Positions 20,111 to 32,425 of a stretch of 64,000 nt of DNA are shown here, one piece after another. This DNA comes from Erodium maritimum (lineage: Eukaryota > Streptophyta > Magnoliopsida > Geraniales > Geraniaceae). The first letter of the stretch is position 1. The number at the start of each line of letters is the position of its first letter. Below the pieces are notes generated by a model. That model made no database searches and had not been told where the DNA came from. It was given only the letters and a program-made list of their open reading frames with translations. The DNA lies in the NCBI GenBank assembly GCA_963921825.1, contig OY997589.1, positions 17,009,735-17,073,734 of the forward strand, given 5' to 3'. The position numbers and the translations under genes were made by a program.

Positions 20111-23100
20111 TACCCACCAACTACAAAAACTCTTTCTCTTGATTTCTCTCTATCCGTTTCCAGTTTTTGTGTTGATCGTGAGAGGAAGACGCGTCTGTTG
20201 ATGGAAGGATTGGGTCGGCTCAGCTAGTTGCGGATGGGCCTGCACAGGGTGTGATTGGGCCGGCACAGGCTGGTGCTGATGGGCCTAAGTCTGGGTCTGT
20301 TCAAGGGTCTAAGACTGGGCCTATCCAAGCTGATGAGTCCAACCCAATAACATCGAACTTGTCTGCAGGTCATTCTGTACAACAGACGACATCTCCGTGG
20401 AAGGATGCTCTCGTATATTCGAAACGGGTGAGCCGTCCCCCCTAAGCACTTGACGGAATTCTATACCCTGGGGTGTAAACCAAAGGTATCTTTGGATAGA
20501 CAACGGTTTGTCCGTCCTATCGATATTGGGAAACAGGTTGAGCAAATCCGAAACAGAGATTCACAAGTTGTAGAGTCATCTCATGGTACCGACGCTTGGA
20601 CTACAATCCGTGAGTTGGCTGCTAAGAAGAAGGTCGCGACGACTCGTCGATGACTTCGGAGATGAGGACTGGCGGATTTTTCTCAGTTTCCGATTTTTGT
20701 TCCTTGTTTTTTTTTTCTTTTTAAGGAAAGGTTAGGCCTTTCGGCTCCCCGTTGCTGGAGCCCGTTTGTAATCTTTGGTTCCCACCCTGTTTCTTTGAAG
20801 CAGGACATTCTGATTTCGTTTTGGAATCAGTCTTATTAATAAATTTTGAGCTTATAAAAAAAAACTCTTTCTCTTCGAGACAATGCAAACGGTTGCAGAT
20901 ACGACCTTCTTATGTAGAAAGTTGGGTTTTTGTGTGGAAGCTTGGGTACCATTATTGTAGGGTCATAAGGGAGGGTTGGCCCTATTTTGAGGACCTGATG
21001 TGATGGACAAACTACTAGGTACGGATCAGCGGTACATCGATGTCATGAGCACAATTCCGGGTAGGGATCCATTCCGGCTGATTGGGATATACGATGAGCT
21101 GAATCGAAGTCACCGCCACCACACATCAGCGGTATTATGAGAACTGGCCCAACGGGATACCCGACGGTGGATCCTTATTGGTGCCCTTCATGCCCTCATC
21201 ACCGAATTCTAGGAGGTCTTGAAGGATATTGGGGTTTCGTACGTTCCCGTGGAAGGGCACCAATTCACATCTTTTCGAGGACGATGGGAGGAGCACAAAG
21301 TGGAGACCGGAATGGATAACGCTAATCTCGGTAGATATGGGCATGCAAAATACGGGGACCACGACATCTTACCATTTGCGAATACTACTCACATTATCCC
21401 CAACAAACCGAACACCCACGAATAATATGTTGCGGTTTTAGTCTAACTAGACATAAAAAGCGGAATATGGTCTACTCGCGCAGGAAGCTTGGAATGAGAA
21501 TAAGCTAGGTGGAATATGTGACCGAACGACCGGAGTTGGGGGAGGCCCTCCATGATTGGGGCCGAAATGTGTACCGGGCTACGCTATAGATTATCAAAAG
21601 TTTCCAACATCAAATTTCTCAGCTCAACGGTCGTACAGAAAAAGCAGGGGTAAATCGCAAAGAGGCTTTCCAGACTCAGTACAAAGTAGCTCTGATCTAG
21701 AATGAAACTTTTTAGAAATAACGAGCCAAACATCAATGCAGAATACCAAGTTCTTTTACGCGGCGAACTCATTTCACCATCGAATTAATCAAGTCTATTC
21801 ACTGCAAGACGATCAGGGATGGGTCATTACATGGGAATCAGATATGAATGACATCCTCCTGAATTATTTCCAGATGATATTCACCACATCTGAAATATAC
21901 TTCCAGCATATAGATCTCAGAATACGGTCCAAGATAACATGAACCCAAAATAGGGCACTAACGACATCCATATCGGGATATGAGGTTACTCGGACTGCTT
22001 TCTAAATGAGGGACAAAGCTCCAGGATCAGACGGCCTTAATCGTAAGTTTTACCAATATTATTGACCTACACAAGCACTGACCATCACTTCTTTCATCAC
22101 GTCTTTCATCTAAATGATACTACATTGGAACTCATCCCTAAGATACCAGGACCGAAATTGGTCACAGACCACTGCCCGATTACACTACGTAATGTGGTCT
22201 TTTGTATCTTATCCAAGGTCCTCACCAAAAAACTTAAAGGCCTACTACCGGGAATCATCTCCCTTACCCAAAGGGTGTTTTTCCCTAGGAGAACAATTCA
22301 AGTTAACATTTTTGTCTCATTTGAGGTCATTTACTACCTTCTCCATAAGACATAAGGCATTACAAGTTTCATGGTCCTCAAGTTGGACATGAGTAAGGCT
22401 TATGATAGGATGGAATGGCCTTTCATCCTCGTCATGATGCAGAAATTAGGATTCTCGTAAGGCAACCCGCTCTCACCATACCTCTTCCTATAATCCTGAA
22501 AAGGGGCATCCGATAAGGCAACCCGCTCTCACCATACCTCTTCCTATTTTGTATGAAAGGTCTCTCTCGACTTATTGACAAATCCCGGTGAGAGGAACGC
22601 ATTCATGAATGTCGGGTGGCACATGGGGCTCATCTTATCACATATGCTTTTTGCAGACAATTGCTAGATTTTCTACAAAGGCACCGAGGAGGAAGCCACA
22701 CATGTACGAGATCTTATCTTCACTTTTGGGCCCTGTTCGGGATAAGTGCTCAACCCCTAGAAGTTTTCCATGCTCTTCAGTAGCAACACAGACCTCCGAA
22801 CTTACAAAGCATGATCCTGGATCCTACATATACCAGAAACATCGCAAACAATCATGTATCTGGGGGTGCCTAACTTGATGGGACGTAATCATACTCAGAG
22901 TACTCTAGCCTATTTGAGGGATAGGATAATCAAGCATATACGATCATTGGACTACTAACTCTTTTCCCAGCAGGAAAGGAGGTAATGATTCGATCTGTCC
23001 TAACTTCCCTCCCTATGTATGTTATGTCCATCTTCAGGGTTCCACGATCCATCACCGACAAGATCCATGTGGCCCTGACTCGATTCTGGTTGGGGCCACA

Positions 23101-24682
23101 TCTGAGAAGACAAGACCCATCATATGGAAGGACTAGGCTAAATTATGTCAACATAAGGAGGCCGGGAGGATGGCGTTCCTTGATTTACAAGACCAAATTA
23201 TGCTCTATTAGGCAAACAAGCATGGAATTTGATTACCCAACCGAACTCGTTGGTAGCTCGCTTGGTCAAGGCAAGATATTACTACAAGAGTGAATTCCAA
23301 TCGGCATCACGAGGGTCGAGCCCTAGATAAATCTTGACGGGTTTTAGGGACAACCAAGCCTTTATTACTTTTGCATTGCGCTGGAGCTTGGGAAATGGCC
23401 GCACCACGACCATACTTCGCACGCCCTGGCTGTAATATGGAGATCCCTATATTCACACAGTTTTCTCATATCTGGAGGGGTTATGGTGGAATTCCTTATC
23501 CTAACAGCATCACACCGATGGGATGTTCCCCGTATACAAACCTTATTCTCACCTCGGGATCAAGCAGCCATATTGACCATACCACTATCCGTCACTTAGG
23601 CAGAGTATACGTGGTATTGGGCGACTGACCAAAAAGGCCAAGACTCTACTAAGGCGGGGTATCGGGCGTTACACTCATAAGGAGGTCACCCCTCCTGCCG
23701 CTCCAACATTTTTGGAAACTATCTAGATACTGAAGGTCCAACCACGGATATGTATCTTCTTGTGGCGCCTTCTAACATGTTCTCTCCAGGTAGTTGCCAA
23801 TCCGCGTCGCCGTTTCATCCCTATATATCCATTCTACCCTATTTGATGTGTTCACATCGTGACATTGGATCACATCTTTCTCTACTGCCCTTTTTCTAGG
23901 GACTGTTGGAATTCAATTCCATAATTACCCCAAACTACTACCCCTAACAATTTAGTGGGAACAATGAGTCCAATCTGTATCTGCGGAATGAATCAGAAAA
24001 ATCGTCATCTAGCTATAAGATATCAAGAAGGCTAGAAATGCATAGGTATGGAAAGAAGTCCATCCCTCCCTAGTGACCTTACAAATCAAGGCTCAAAGCC
24101 ACCTCCGCGTATGGCTCGAAGCTCTAGCAAGCCCAACAAGATCAAGATGTGTGGTACACACACCAGGAGATACCACGTGGATGTTCTCCCTACTAGGGTA
24201 TACTGTTCTCAATGTCGACGAGGCGGTATTCTAGAAGAGTAAAAAATCTAGTGAGGGATTTATCTTTATGTCCAATTCAGGCATGGTCATGGAAGTCGGT
24301 AATTAGACACTGCTTTGGACGTATGACCCATATCTCATTAAAGCCTTTGCAATTTCCATGGTTCTGGCTTTAACATAGGAACAAAAATAGACTTGTATCA
24401 TCATCCAAAGTGACGCACTGAGTGTGTTAACCCTCATCCGCCTGACCAAGGTTCCTTTGTCACTGGTTGGCAATGGTATTCAGGACATCCAAGTCCTCTT
24501 ATCGTTAATCAAGGATTCTAAACTTGTGTTTGTGAAAAGATCAGTGAACAAGGCTTCCCATTAACATGCTAGGTAGGCATGTTCTACGCCTATTCTTGTG
24601 GGGTCTGGGAGCTCGGCCGCTATTGCCCTCAGATTTATCTTACAGTCTGATAATTAATAAATATGTGTTCCTCTGCTAAAAC
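20111..24682 (+). pseudogene. Old, degenerate LINE (L1-type) with remnants of ORF2
   Basis: A 14-bp duplication AAAGTAAGATTAAA flanks the region (20097-20110 and 24683-24696), with an A-rich 3' end, so this is a LINE insertion. ORF2 is broken in every frame but its order is readable. The end of the endonuclease domain is at about 21230-21420 ('VEGHQFTSFRGRWEEHKVE'). RT follows at about 22015-22600 ('APGSDGLN', 'ELIPKIPGPK', 'DMSKAYDRMEWPF', 'IRQGNPLSP'-like), then a zinc-finger RVT region, then an RNase H end near 24470-24570. It is related to the LINE at 32.4-35.6 kb but far more mutated. A 719-bp retroposon is nested at 20141-20859. Confidence 0.78.
20141..20859 (+). mobile_element. 719-bp internally deleted LINE-like retroposon
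   Basis: Flanked by a 16-bp duplication AAAAACTCTTTCTCTT (20125-20140 and 20860-20875, A-tail ambiguity included). The left part encodes a Gly/Pro/Ser-rich ORF1-like fragment ('SPWKDALVYSKRVSRPP', then after a stop 'FYTLGCKPKVSLDRQRFVRP'). The right part (about 20680-20859) is an untranslated tail ending in poly-A. There is no endonuclease or RT. It looks like an ORF1 fragment fused to a LINE 3' end, mobilised in trans. Confidence 0.7.
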
Positions 24683-24696
24683 AAAGTAAGATTAAA

Positions 24697-25512
24697 AATG
24701 TTCTTATATTTTCTACTGTTTGATATGTATGTATTATTTATTTTATATTACTCTATTCATATATGTGAAAATTTTCTTTAAACGTGTTTTTTAAAACGTG
24801 GCTCTCTCTTTATTAAAATTTAATCGATGTCATTACAATCTAATAAGATCCAAAAATCCTGGATTTCTAGATTATAGTCCGGGACACCGGTAACAAAGCA
24901 GATGCATCGGCGCTCTGGACCCGTAGAAACATATCTACTTTATATCGTATATAAGAAATGAACCACATAAATACAAGGACAAAAACAAGAAACTAGAGAG
25001 CATGTGATACCAATTCGTTTGAAACATGAAACTAGCGTAGTGGAGCGTTTTGATAATGCTGGCCCATCATCTTCATTCGTTGAGATAATATAAATGGCTC
25101 ATCCCGTGGAGGAACTTGTTTGAAGTGTGGTGAGGAGAACAAATTTGTCTATGCTGCTAGCCGAACCAAATTGAATTTGACTCACCTGATTGCCACCAAA
25201 AACTCTCTATGAACTCAGTAGATCAATCAAAATGCAACCCATATGGGGTGATAATGCTCGATTATGCCGACCGTAGATCAGGGGATCGAGCAAGTAAACT
25301 CCATAGGAAAATGAGAGAAAAAAGATAGAGAAGGAGAGAAAGGTTGTACAAGTAGATGTAGAGTTCCCGCCGACAGAGTTGATTGTTAGGATTATTGGGT
25401 TGTCTCGTAGAACTAAAGAGAAAAAAGGGGATATCATAAATATTATTGTGAACATGTTAATATTTTAACAACTGTGCTATTTTATTTTTTATATAAATGC
25501 GTAAATTTTTCT
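24697..25512. other. Intergenic, nothing recognised
   Basis: AT-rich DNA between retroposons. No coding frame with a known domain and no terminal repeats were found. Confidence 0.5.
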
Positions 25513-26987
25513 TTGAGTTTTTTTTAGCATACAAACGAATTTTTATTGATATAGAAATAGAAAGGTCACAGAGACTGTACAAAAGTGTAAATGAACTAAC
25601 ATGATGAGGTATAGTTTTGGTGACAACCGAAACACTGATCCTATTCTTAAATATCATGTAAATACCAGGTAGATACTAGGGGGTGGTTCCATATTCCAAC
25701 TATGCTTAGCGCAAGTTGTCCATGAGGCATTCCCTGTCTCGACTTGATCGGGGTTGTTATGTCGTAATAGTGATCAAGGAGTATGCTAAGGAAAGGAAGA
25801 GGCTGGGAATCAGTATAGTACTGATTCCCGAGGGTTGGAATGTAGCTCCTCAGTGGAATCTTGTGAACCCCTAGCCAATTCATGGCGACCCGCGAGACAA
25901 ACCATTTTTCCTCGCTGTATCATCATTGGGGTGAATCTCCTATGTGTTGTCCGTAGAGTTCATGTTGTTGTGGGTGAGGGTATTGGATTCATCTGTTCCC
26001 AAGGAAGAGAAGTACCAATAGGGCTCCGAGTCCCGATAGATATGTTTGGGGGACCCGCCCGACCCCGTAGGGGATGGGTACCAGCGGGGCTCCTTGTTAT
26101 GGTGATCTGGGAGGTGACGGGGTACTAGATTGGAGCAGTATTCTACATCCTATCGACTATCCGGTGAATGACATCGGTCCTCTCCCATGGGGTCCGCACT
26201 CTTGCAAATGTCTAGCGTCACACAAATTCTCAATGGTGTTTCAGCCCTTTGTGGTGATCGAGTGGGCCACTTTTCTTCCTTTGGAGCAGTACGAAGCGGA
26301 TCATGGAGGATCTGCTCGTGGTGGTGGATCAAGCTTCATGGGCAGGCTTCATTGGATCAGGACCATCGGTTTCAGTGGGGGTCGCGCATGTGGGTTAGGG
26401 TTGTCCTTCCTATACCCTGTTGGGCTCATGATTTCTTGGTCTTCTCTAGAATCAAACGCGGTGGATAGTCCCCGGTGATAGGGGTGGAGCAGGATAAAAG
26501 CTACCGGTCGTGCCCTAATGGGTCCCCAGATACCGTCTCCCTTATACATATCAAACGGAAGACATTGAAGGGCATGTTATCACTTTCAGTCGGTTTCTTG
26601 CATGGAGGTAGGTGGAGGGAGTCCGCCACAGTTGGTCGATCCCTACCATGGATGTACACTATTTCATGTGAGAGCTTGTGACGGTATTAGGTGATGGCTT
26701 TGGGGTCTTCCCTCAGCAGGATCCATGATCCCTATCACGTTAGGCTGATTGAGGACTAACAGCGAGTTGGTAGGCGGATGCAGTAGGGATCAACGGGTCC
26801 TAGGAACTGGGTTCCATCATGAGTTACGATGAAGAATGACAGTAGTAGATGAGGAAAGAGACAGGATCAATACTGATAACACTTCAATTAAAAGAAGAAA
26901 AGAGAGTGAAAAGAAATCCTAGGTCTCGAAAGCTTTTACCATCATGCCACCTGATTCCATGACATTTAAAATACCTAATTTATTTTT
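25513..26987 (-). mobile_element. Minus-strand retroposon remnant 1
   Basis: The left edge is poly-T (GAGTTTTTTTTAGC), i.e. a poly-A tail on the minus strand. The body has broken minus-strand frames (26549-26349, 26332-26150, 25883-25647) with no known domain. The right edge abuts the poly-T of the next element. Boundaries are approximate and no target duplication could be confirmed. Confidence 0.4.
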
Positions 26988-28687
26988 TGAGTTTTTTTAA
27001 CGACAAATTGTAATTTTATAAATCTTTAAGAACGATTACATCGAAATGCCTCGAGGAACATGCTCCTCGACCATGAAAGGTCAGTATGAGCGAACACTAG
27101 TTCACTGAACCTTGTAGCACTAGAACCCTCATGGACGGTATTTTGACACCCCATGGGCAAAGAAAGAAGGCGGGGAGGGGGATTGGGGTACCGGAGATCC
27201 TGAGGGACCTCTACAGTAGTAGTGGTGGTGGGAGGAAATGCATCATTTAGGGACCCCTCCCAAGGCCAGCCCCTGATGCTCAGCTGATGCCTCATTCCTC
27301 CCAGCGAGGCATCTCCCCCGCCTGTGATTTGACGTGCCAACCAGACGCAGGCACCATCCCTCCCCATCCATCAATAATTGCGCTCCTACGAACCAGTGGC
27401 GTCGGGGCCTCCACAGTACGCGCTACTGGATGGGCGTGGCCACCACCTCCACTTCTACCCCACTCCTGCTACCGTAGGGCAGCAATCGAATCAGCAGAGA
27501 GCTGATCTCCACCAACCCCTCGCCGGATGTTCACATGTACGAAATCTGTGGCTCTCGTGTAGGACCACCCAGAGAGGCCTATCGCGGGCACTTGGCCGAC
27601 ATCCCAAGTGAGGGCTTAGGGATCTGGTTAGGTACCGGGTCCATTGTTACCCCGGTCCCCATCCATCGAAATGACCGAACCTTAGGTATCGGGTCCATTT
27701 TCACCAGGGTTGGGGCCTCAGGCTCCTGCTCCCAACCCAATGCATCACCATCTCTACCAGCCCCTCCAAAGGATTGCGACGACACCCCATCCGGACGTCT
27801 GACTCATGGTCGAGGCCCTCGTACCGCATTGAAGCGCAGCAGTCCTCGCTGATACGCCGAGAGATGACTCTGAGGATATCGGGTCGACACCGATGTCCGG
27901 GTTCTCCTTTGAGTCGTGGTCCCCATAGTAGCCGGTGCCTTCATCCTTGAGGCCAGAGGTAGAGAGCCACCATCCCCATCGGCATTATCGGGGCTATTCC
28001 CACTGAAAGGTATCCAAACCCTCCTCCGCCTCCGTGTCCAGACAGGTCGGACGAACATGGAGGAGACTTTCACCGTACTCCTTCTCACCCCATAGTGATC
28101 ACAAACCAGACGCTGAAGTCAGGTTTTCATCACCATGACCGAGGAGAACGCCGAGGTTTCCGTCACGTCCCTGATCGTCCATGCCTTCATGGAACGAGGG
28201 GGAATATCCTGCCTAGGCGCACCTCCATGCCGTGTCCCATTCAACCCAGCCACCAGAGCAAGGTCGTGGTGGGCCTAGGGAGATGAGTTAGGGTTCGACC
28301 GAAGCCGCGTCGCCTCGTGGCGTGAGTCGGAAGGCATCCGAGCCCCCCTCACCAGTGCAGCATGACCTAGGGCACCAAGCGGCGGAGACGGGGATGAGGC
28401 AGGAAACTTAGCCGACATCGATTGGGAAGAGAATTGGGGCCCCAAAGCGATCAGGCTATATGTAGGCGAGACTGCGGGAGGGATAACGAGGGAAGAAGAA
28501 GACGGAGGGATAGGGATTTGGTTCCAATCCCATCGGTATATACCCCCCGCACCAGGCGTGGTCTGCGAGGGGTGCGACCCGATGTGACAGATGAACACGG
28601 GGACTACCAGTCCGACAGCGGCTACAAGCGGCGTGGGGACGACGTTGGCAGGTAGGAACTCCATAGTGGCTAGGGGCTAGGGCTAGA
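26988..28687 (-). mobile_element. Minus-strand retroposon 2 (ORF1-like, decayed)
   Basis: Starts with poly-T at 26988 and a conserved 3' end (GATTACATCGAAATG, CCTCGAGGAACATGCTCC), repeated with changes at 28688-28800 and recognisably at 61270-61420. Minus-strand frames 28664-28275 and 28088-27804 are Pro/Ser-rich and may be an ORF1 N-terminus: 'SQTTPG' after a hydrophobic start is shared with the copy ending near 63150. No RT is present. Confidence 0.55.
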
Positions 28688-29150
28688 GTTTTTTTTGAAC
28701 GAAAAATTGCAATTTTATAACTGTTTAAGAGTGATTACATCGAAATGTCTCGAGGAAAATGCTCCTCGGCCATAAAAGGCCACTATGAACGAACACTAGT
28801 TCACTTAACCTTGAAATACTATAACCGTCACAGACGGTATTGTGATGCCTCATGGGCAAAGACAGAATGCGAAGAGGGAGAAGAGGGTACCGGAGATCCT
28901 AAGGGACCTCAACAGTAGTAGTGATGGTGGGAGGAAAAACATCGTCTTGGTCAGGTCAGTCTCTGATGCTCCCCTCCCGGGAGAAGTCCTTGATTCTCTA
29001 ATCGATGTGCATTGGTCCTAATAAGACAAACTCAAACAAAATAAACGAAACCCTTTCGATTAGTCAGAGCCATAACCATAAAAGGGGACGAAACGGTTGC
29101 GGTGACGGAGGCCAGGGTTAGTAAGGGCTTTTCCAGGTTATAACGATTTT
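28688..29150 (-). mobile_element. Truncated copy of retroposon 2 family
   Basis: The sequence from the poly-T at 28688 to about 28990 repeats the 3' end of the preceding element (about 80-90% by eye). It then diverges, so this is a 5'-truncated insertion lying head-to-tail with it. Confidence 0.55.
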
Positions 29151-29581
29151 TTTGTTGCTTTAATTTTTATTTGAGTTATTTGATGGATGGAATAATAGGT
29201 TTCTTTTGTGCTGATATTATAACTAAAAAATACGATTGGTTGAACTGGAACAACAGATTAAACCAATAGAGGGAGAGGATGAGCTGACTAGCTGGTCTGG
29301 AGGTTGCGTCAGAATCCCCAGCTACTAATGCATGTGCGCTAGGCATGTGTGAAAAATAATTAAATTTGCATTGGTTATTTTTTGTTTCAAAGAGAGAGAC
29401 TAATCTTTTACACCCCCGTACTCCATATTAAGATGGAAAATATCGTGATAAGTAAAACAATTCAAACTTGAAATTTGTCTTATTGTCATCTTCAATACAA
29501 AACAAGATTATTAGTACACCTCTTCTGAGTTATAACTCGTTTTTGCTCATTGATCATATACTCATTAATAACCATTCTACC

Positions 29582-29945
29582 TTCGGATTAATCACCCCAA
29601 TGACAAATGGGAGGATCTGTTTGTATAGCGAGGCTCCAACAGATTCGAGGGAGCCTCTACGACATAATATTTGTTAAGTATTTGGTGGAGATCAACGATG
29701 ATGATTGTGCCAAGGCCATTGATGTTACCGGACCGAACGACGAGGCTGTACAGATAAGGTTCCACTGCTGGGGCGATAGAAGTGGTGGCTGAGAAGGAGG
29801 TCGCAGGGGAGGAGGTGGTGGATACGGAAAAGGCAGAGGTGGAGGTGGTTATGGTGACATAGGCTACAATAAAGGTGGAGGAGGTGGTGGCAGCGGTAGA
29901 AGCTACTCGTGTAGCGAGAGCAGCCACCCGACTAGGGACTGCTAG
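29582..29945 (+). pseudogene. Cold-shock-domain glycine-rich protein pseudogene
   Basis: Read across frameshifts, this encodes the end of a plant cold-shock domain protein of the GRP2/CSP type, RNA chaperones that melt RNA secondary structure. First comes 'FGLITP' (second half of the RNP-like strand). Then, in other frames, 'DLFV', 'VEINDDDCAKAIDVTGPNDEAVQ', a glycine-rich stretch '[19 protein letters not shown]' and a damaged CCHC knuckle 'SCSESSHPTRDC' (consensus CYKCGExGHxARDC) before TAG at 29943. The N-terminal start is missing, several stops interrupt it and no introns are seen. It is a truncated, possibly processed, pseudogene. Confidence 0.75.
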
Positions 29946-30560
29946 CATGATGGAGGAATGGTGCATCATTCCGTAACTATCGGTTAAGTGGCTGTAGGTG
30001 AGTCCCTCAGACTATTCTTTCGGATTTGCATTACAGGTTACGTCTCTACTGGTTCCTTCTACTTGGTCTTGCGGATGAAAGTATAGGGTGGATGGGTACC
30101 TTAAAGACCTTGTTCTCGGTTGGCTATAGGGTATACCTGTTTGTCGTTAGTGCTAAGACGATTTTTGGTTTGATGTGAATTTTTGCGTGATATTGGCGGG
30201 CCCTTAGTAGACTAACAATGGAAGCTAGGTTGTTGGTCTCCATCTCTATGTGGTTGTGCAACATCGATGTAGATCAAATTTGGGTGGTTTCCTACGACAT
30301 GTCTAGGTGTTAGGATGAGCGCGAGATCACCTGAGGGTATGGGAAATGGGCAAACTCAGCTCTAACTCTAAGTCATCAACAATTGTACTAGTGCTTTGGT
30401 CCGTTATCGGAGCATCACCTTGATGACACATAAAGAGTGGTTCGGAAAATGAGTATTATTTTCATTTTCCTGTTAGCCTTACGATGTTTTGCTAATAATG
30501 TTGCATGTGTTTTTTTCGATACTTTTTTTGAGTGACCCTTTTATGATTGGTTCCGATCTT
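29946..30560 (+). other. Possible 3'UTR of the cold-shock pseudogene, otherwise empty
   Basis: No coding frame. The sequence directly follows the pseudogene stop and could derive from the 3'UTR of the source mRNA. The end is not marked by a clear poly-A tail. Confidence 0.3.
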
Positions 30561-30577
30561 TAATTAATTATATACTT

Positions 30578-31960
30578 TTTTTTGAACGGGAAAGAAGTTG
30601 TATTACGATCTTATCATGCTTACAAAGAGGGACCTAACAGTCCCGGATACAAGCTTTTGTCCCGATCGGCCGTGGACCATCGGGCGCACATGGTTCCATA
30701 CACATAGTCTGCTTTTTTTCGCAGATCCGAACTCAAGAGTTCCTCGATCCAACGTTTCGAAAAAGGAGTAAATAACAAAACAGAAAATATCTAGCCAAAA
30801 CATTATTCGCCCTAAACCAAATAAACTGAAAAGAAAGATAGTCTTGATTGCGGATTCCCCGAGACTTCCCGGCTTTAGTCGTCCCGAGTCTGTGGGTATA
30901 GGCCCCTGACGGTCCTTCCCACCCCGCCCTGGAGGATCATTCATCCCCCGGGGGATTGTAGTCCCCCGGGCTGACTTCCCGTTCCTGTACTTGCTCGGTG
31001 TTATTTGGCAGCATCATGGACTCCGGCTTATGACCCGTCTTAATCACCCTGGGTCTTGGTCCAATGGCAGTGGTGAATCTCGGGATCCCTCGGCAGGCCA
31101 AGGTGCAGTTCTTCAGCTCTCCCAATCTCGGATCAGGTGTCTTCCACTTTGCCCCGATCTTCGGATGTGAGTTTGGACGTGGGACCTCCTTTCCATGGCG
31201 TTTGGCTACCGTTGGAGTCGGGTCCAAAACCCTAGCAGTAGTACCACGATTTCCGGGGTTTGCATGTCCCCTAATGTTCGCGAACCTCTTAGGGTTTGCT
31301 TGCCCCGTGGAGTGAGGACCCATTCTAGGGTGTAGCACGACCCCTGAGTTATCATACTCCAGCTGTAAGCCGATGACCATGAAAAACAATGCAACGGATC
31401 CCATTGGTAGGCCAGGACCGCGTTGTGCTCCGGTGAGGGGACGGGGACCAGGCCCTGATAAAAGAACCCCTGACGCCGGATTCTCTGGTCCTAGTCTGAT
31501 AGGGGGCGGTAATTGCAGTGGCTGACGGCGAGAGGCCAGACGGGCTCCATGTGTGTTGGTCGGAGCCAAGGAGACGGGTGCGACCACATCGGATCGTGGT
31601 TCGCACCATGCATGGATCACCCATGGTTATGCAGGATCAGTGTCGGGTTGGGGTGGTCGAACGTGAAGGGACGAGGATGGCCGGTCGTGAAGGGACGGGG
31701 ATGGGGAGGGAGGTCCGGCGACCATGGTGCCCTAGAGGGAGGGCCATCGTGATGGCGGCGTGAGATGGGGAGAACCATAGTGCTGGTACGGAATAAAAGG
31801 AACGATGAGGAGGGAGAGGCTGCAAACGATGGTGGGGAGACGGTGGCTAGCGGTGGAGCGGTGTCCGGTGGCAGCGACTACTACAGTAAACCCTAAGTAG
31901 GAGAGAGAGAATCTCACTTGGAGGTAGTAGAAAGCTTTTTGCCCTTCTGATATTGTTTTG
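30578..31960 (-). mobile_element. 1.4-kb ORF1-type retroposon with perfect 17-bp TSD
   Basis: TAATTAATTATATACTT is found at both 30561-30577 and 31961-31977. Poly-T at the left marks the minus-strand tail. A 227-codon minus-strand frame (31620-30937) is Pro/Arg-rich with no recognised catalytic domain. The 3' part (30944-30603) resembles the tails of the elements at 43.2 and 43.9 kb in layout (a short hydrophobic patch, then the 'GRSGQ/GRPGK' segment). There is no endonuclease or RT, so mobilisation must have been in trans. Confidence 0.75.
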
Positions 31961-31977
31961 TAATTAATTATATACTT

Positions 31978-32409
31978 GATGGAAGTACAAATACAAATGA
32001 TCATATTCCAAGTATGTGCTTTTATTTCTGATTGAGAGTCTCCGCCTAAAAAGAAAAAAAAGGTATGTCATTATTTTTGTTGAAATATAAAACTGTCTCA
32101 AATAAATCTATCTAATGATATTGTATTTTGATTGTGTAATCACATCGGACCTACAACAAATACAATTTTATTAAACTCATGACAATAAAAATAACAATTT
32201 ACAATCTTGTCCCATGCTTTCTTTATAATTTTTAGGTGAAAATATTTTTTGCTATCCTTATGTTCGGTCCATGTATCTTAAGGTCCCATATGTTTAAAAA
32301 TAACTCTTTTGGTACTGTTATGTTTGATCCTGAACCTTTTTTCGATTTTGGGTTAAAATCTAACTATGTATAATGTAAAATGATTATTTCACCGTTTCAC
32401 ATTCAAACT
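31978..32409. other. AT-rich spacer
   Basis: No gene or element terminus recognised between two well-bounded insertions. Confidence 0.6.
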
Positions 32410-32425
32410 AAATATCATTGTCAAT
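32410..32425. repeat. Target-site duplication of LINE (left)
   Basis: AAATATCATTGTCAAT is identical to 35647-35662. Confidence 0.9.

Noticed and set aside
28275..28664. Host gene in minus-strand Pro/Ser-rich frame
   Set aside because: It lies inside a poly-T-led repeat family that recurs at 61-63 kb.
32380..32425. ATG at 32380 as the start of the LINE protein
   Set aside because: It precedes and overlaps the 16-bp target duplication; this is flanking DNA, so the true ORF2 start is missing.
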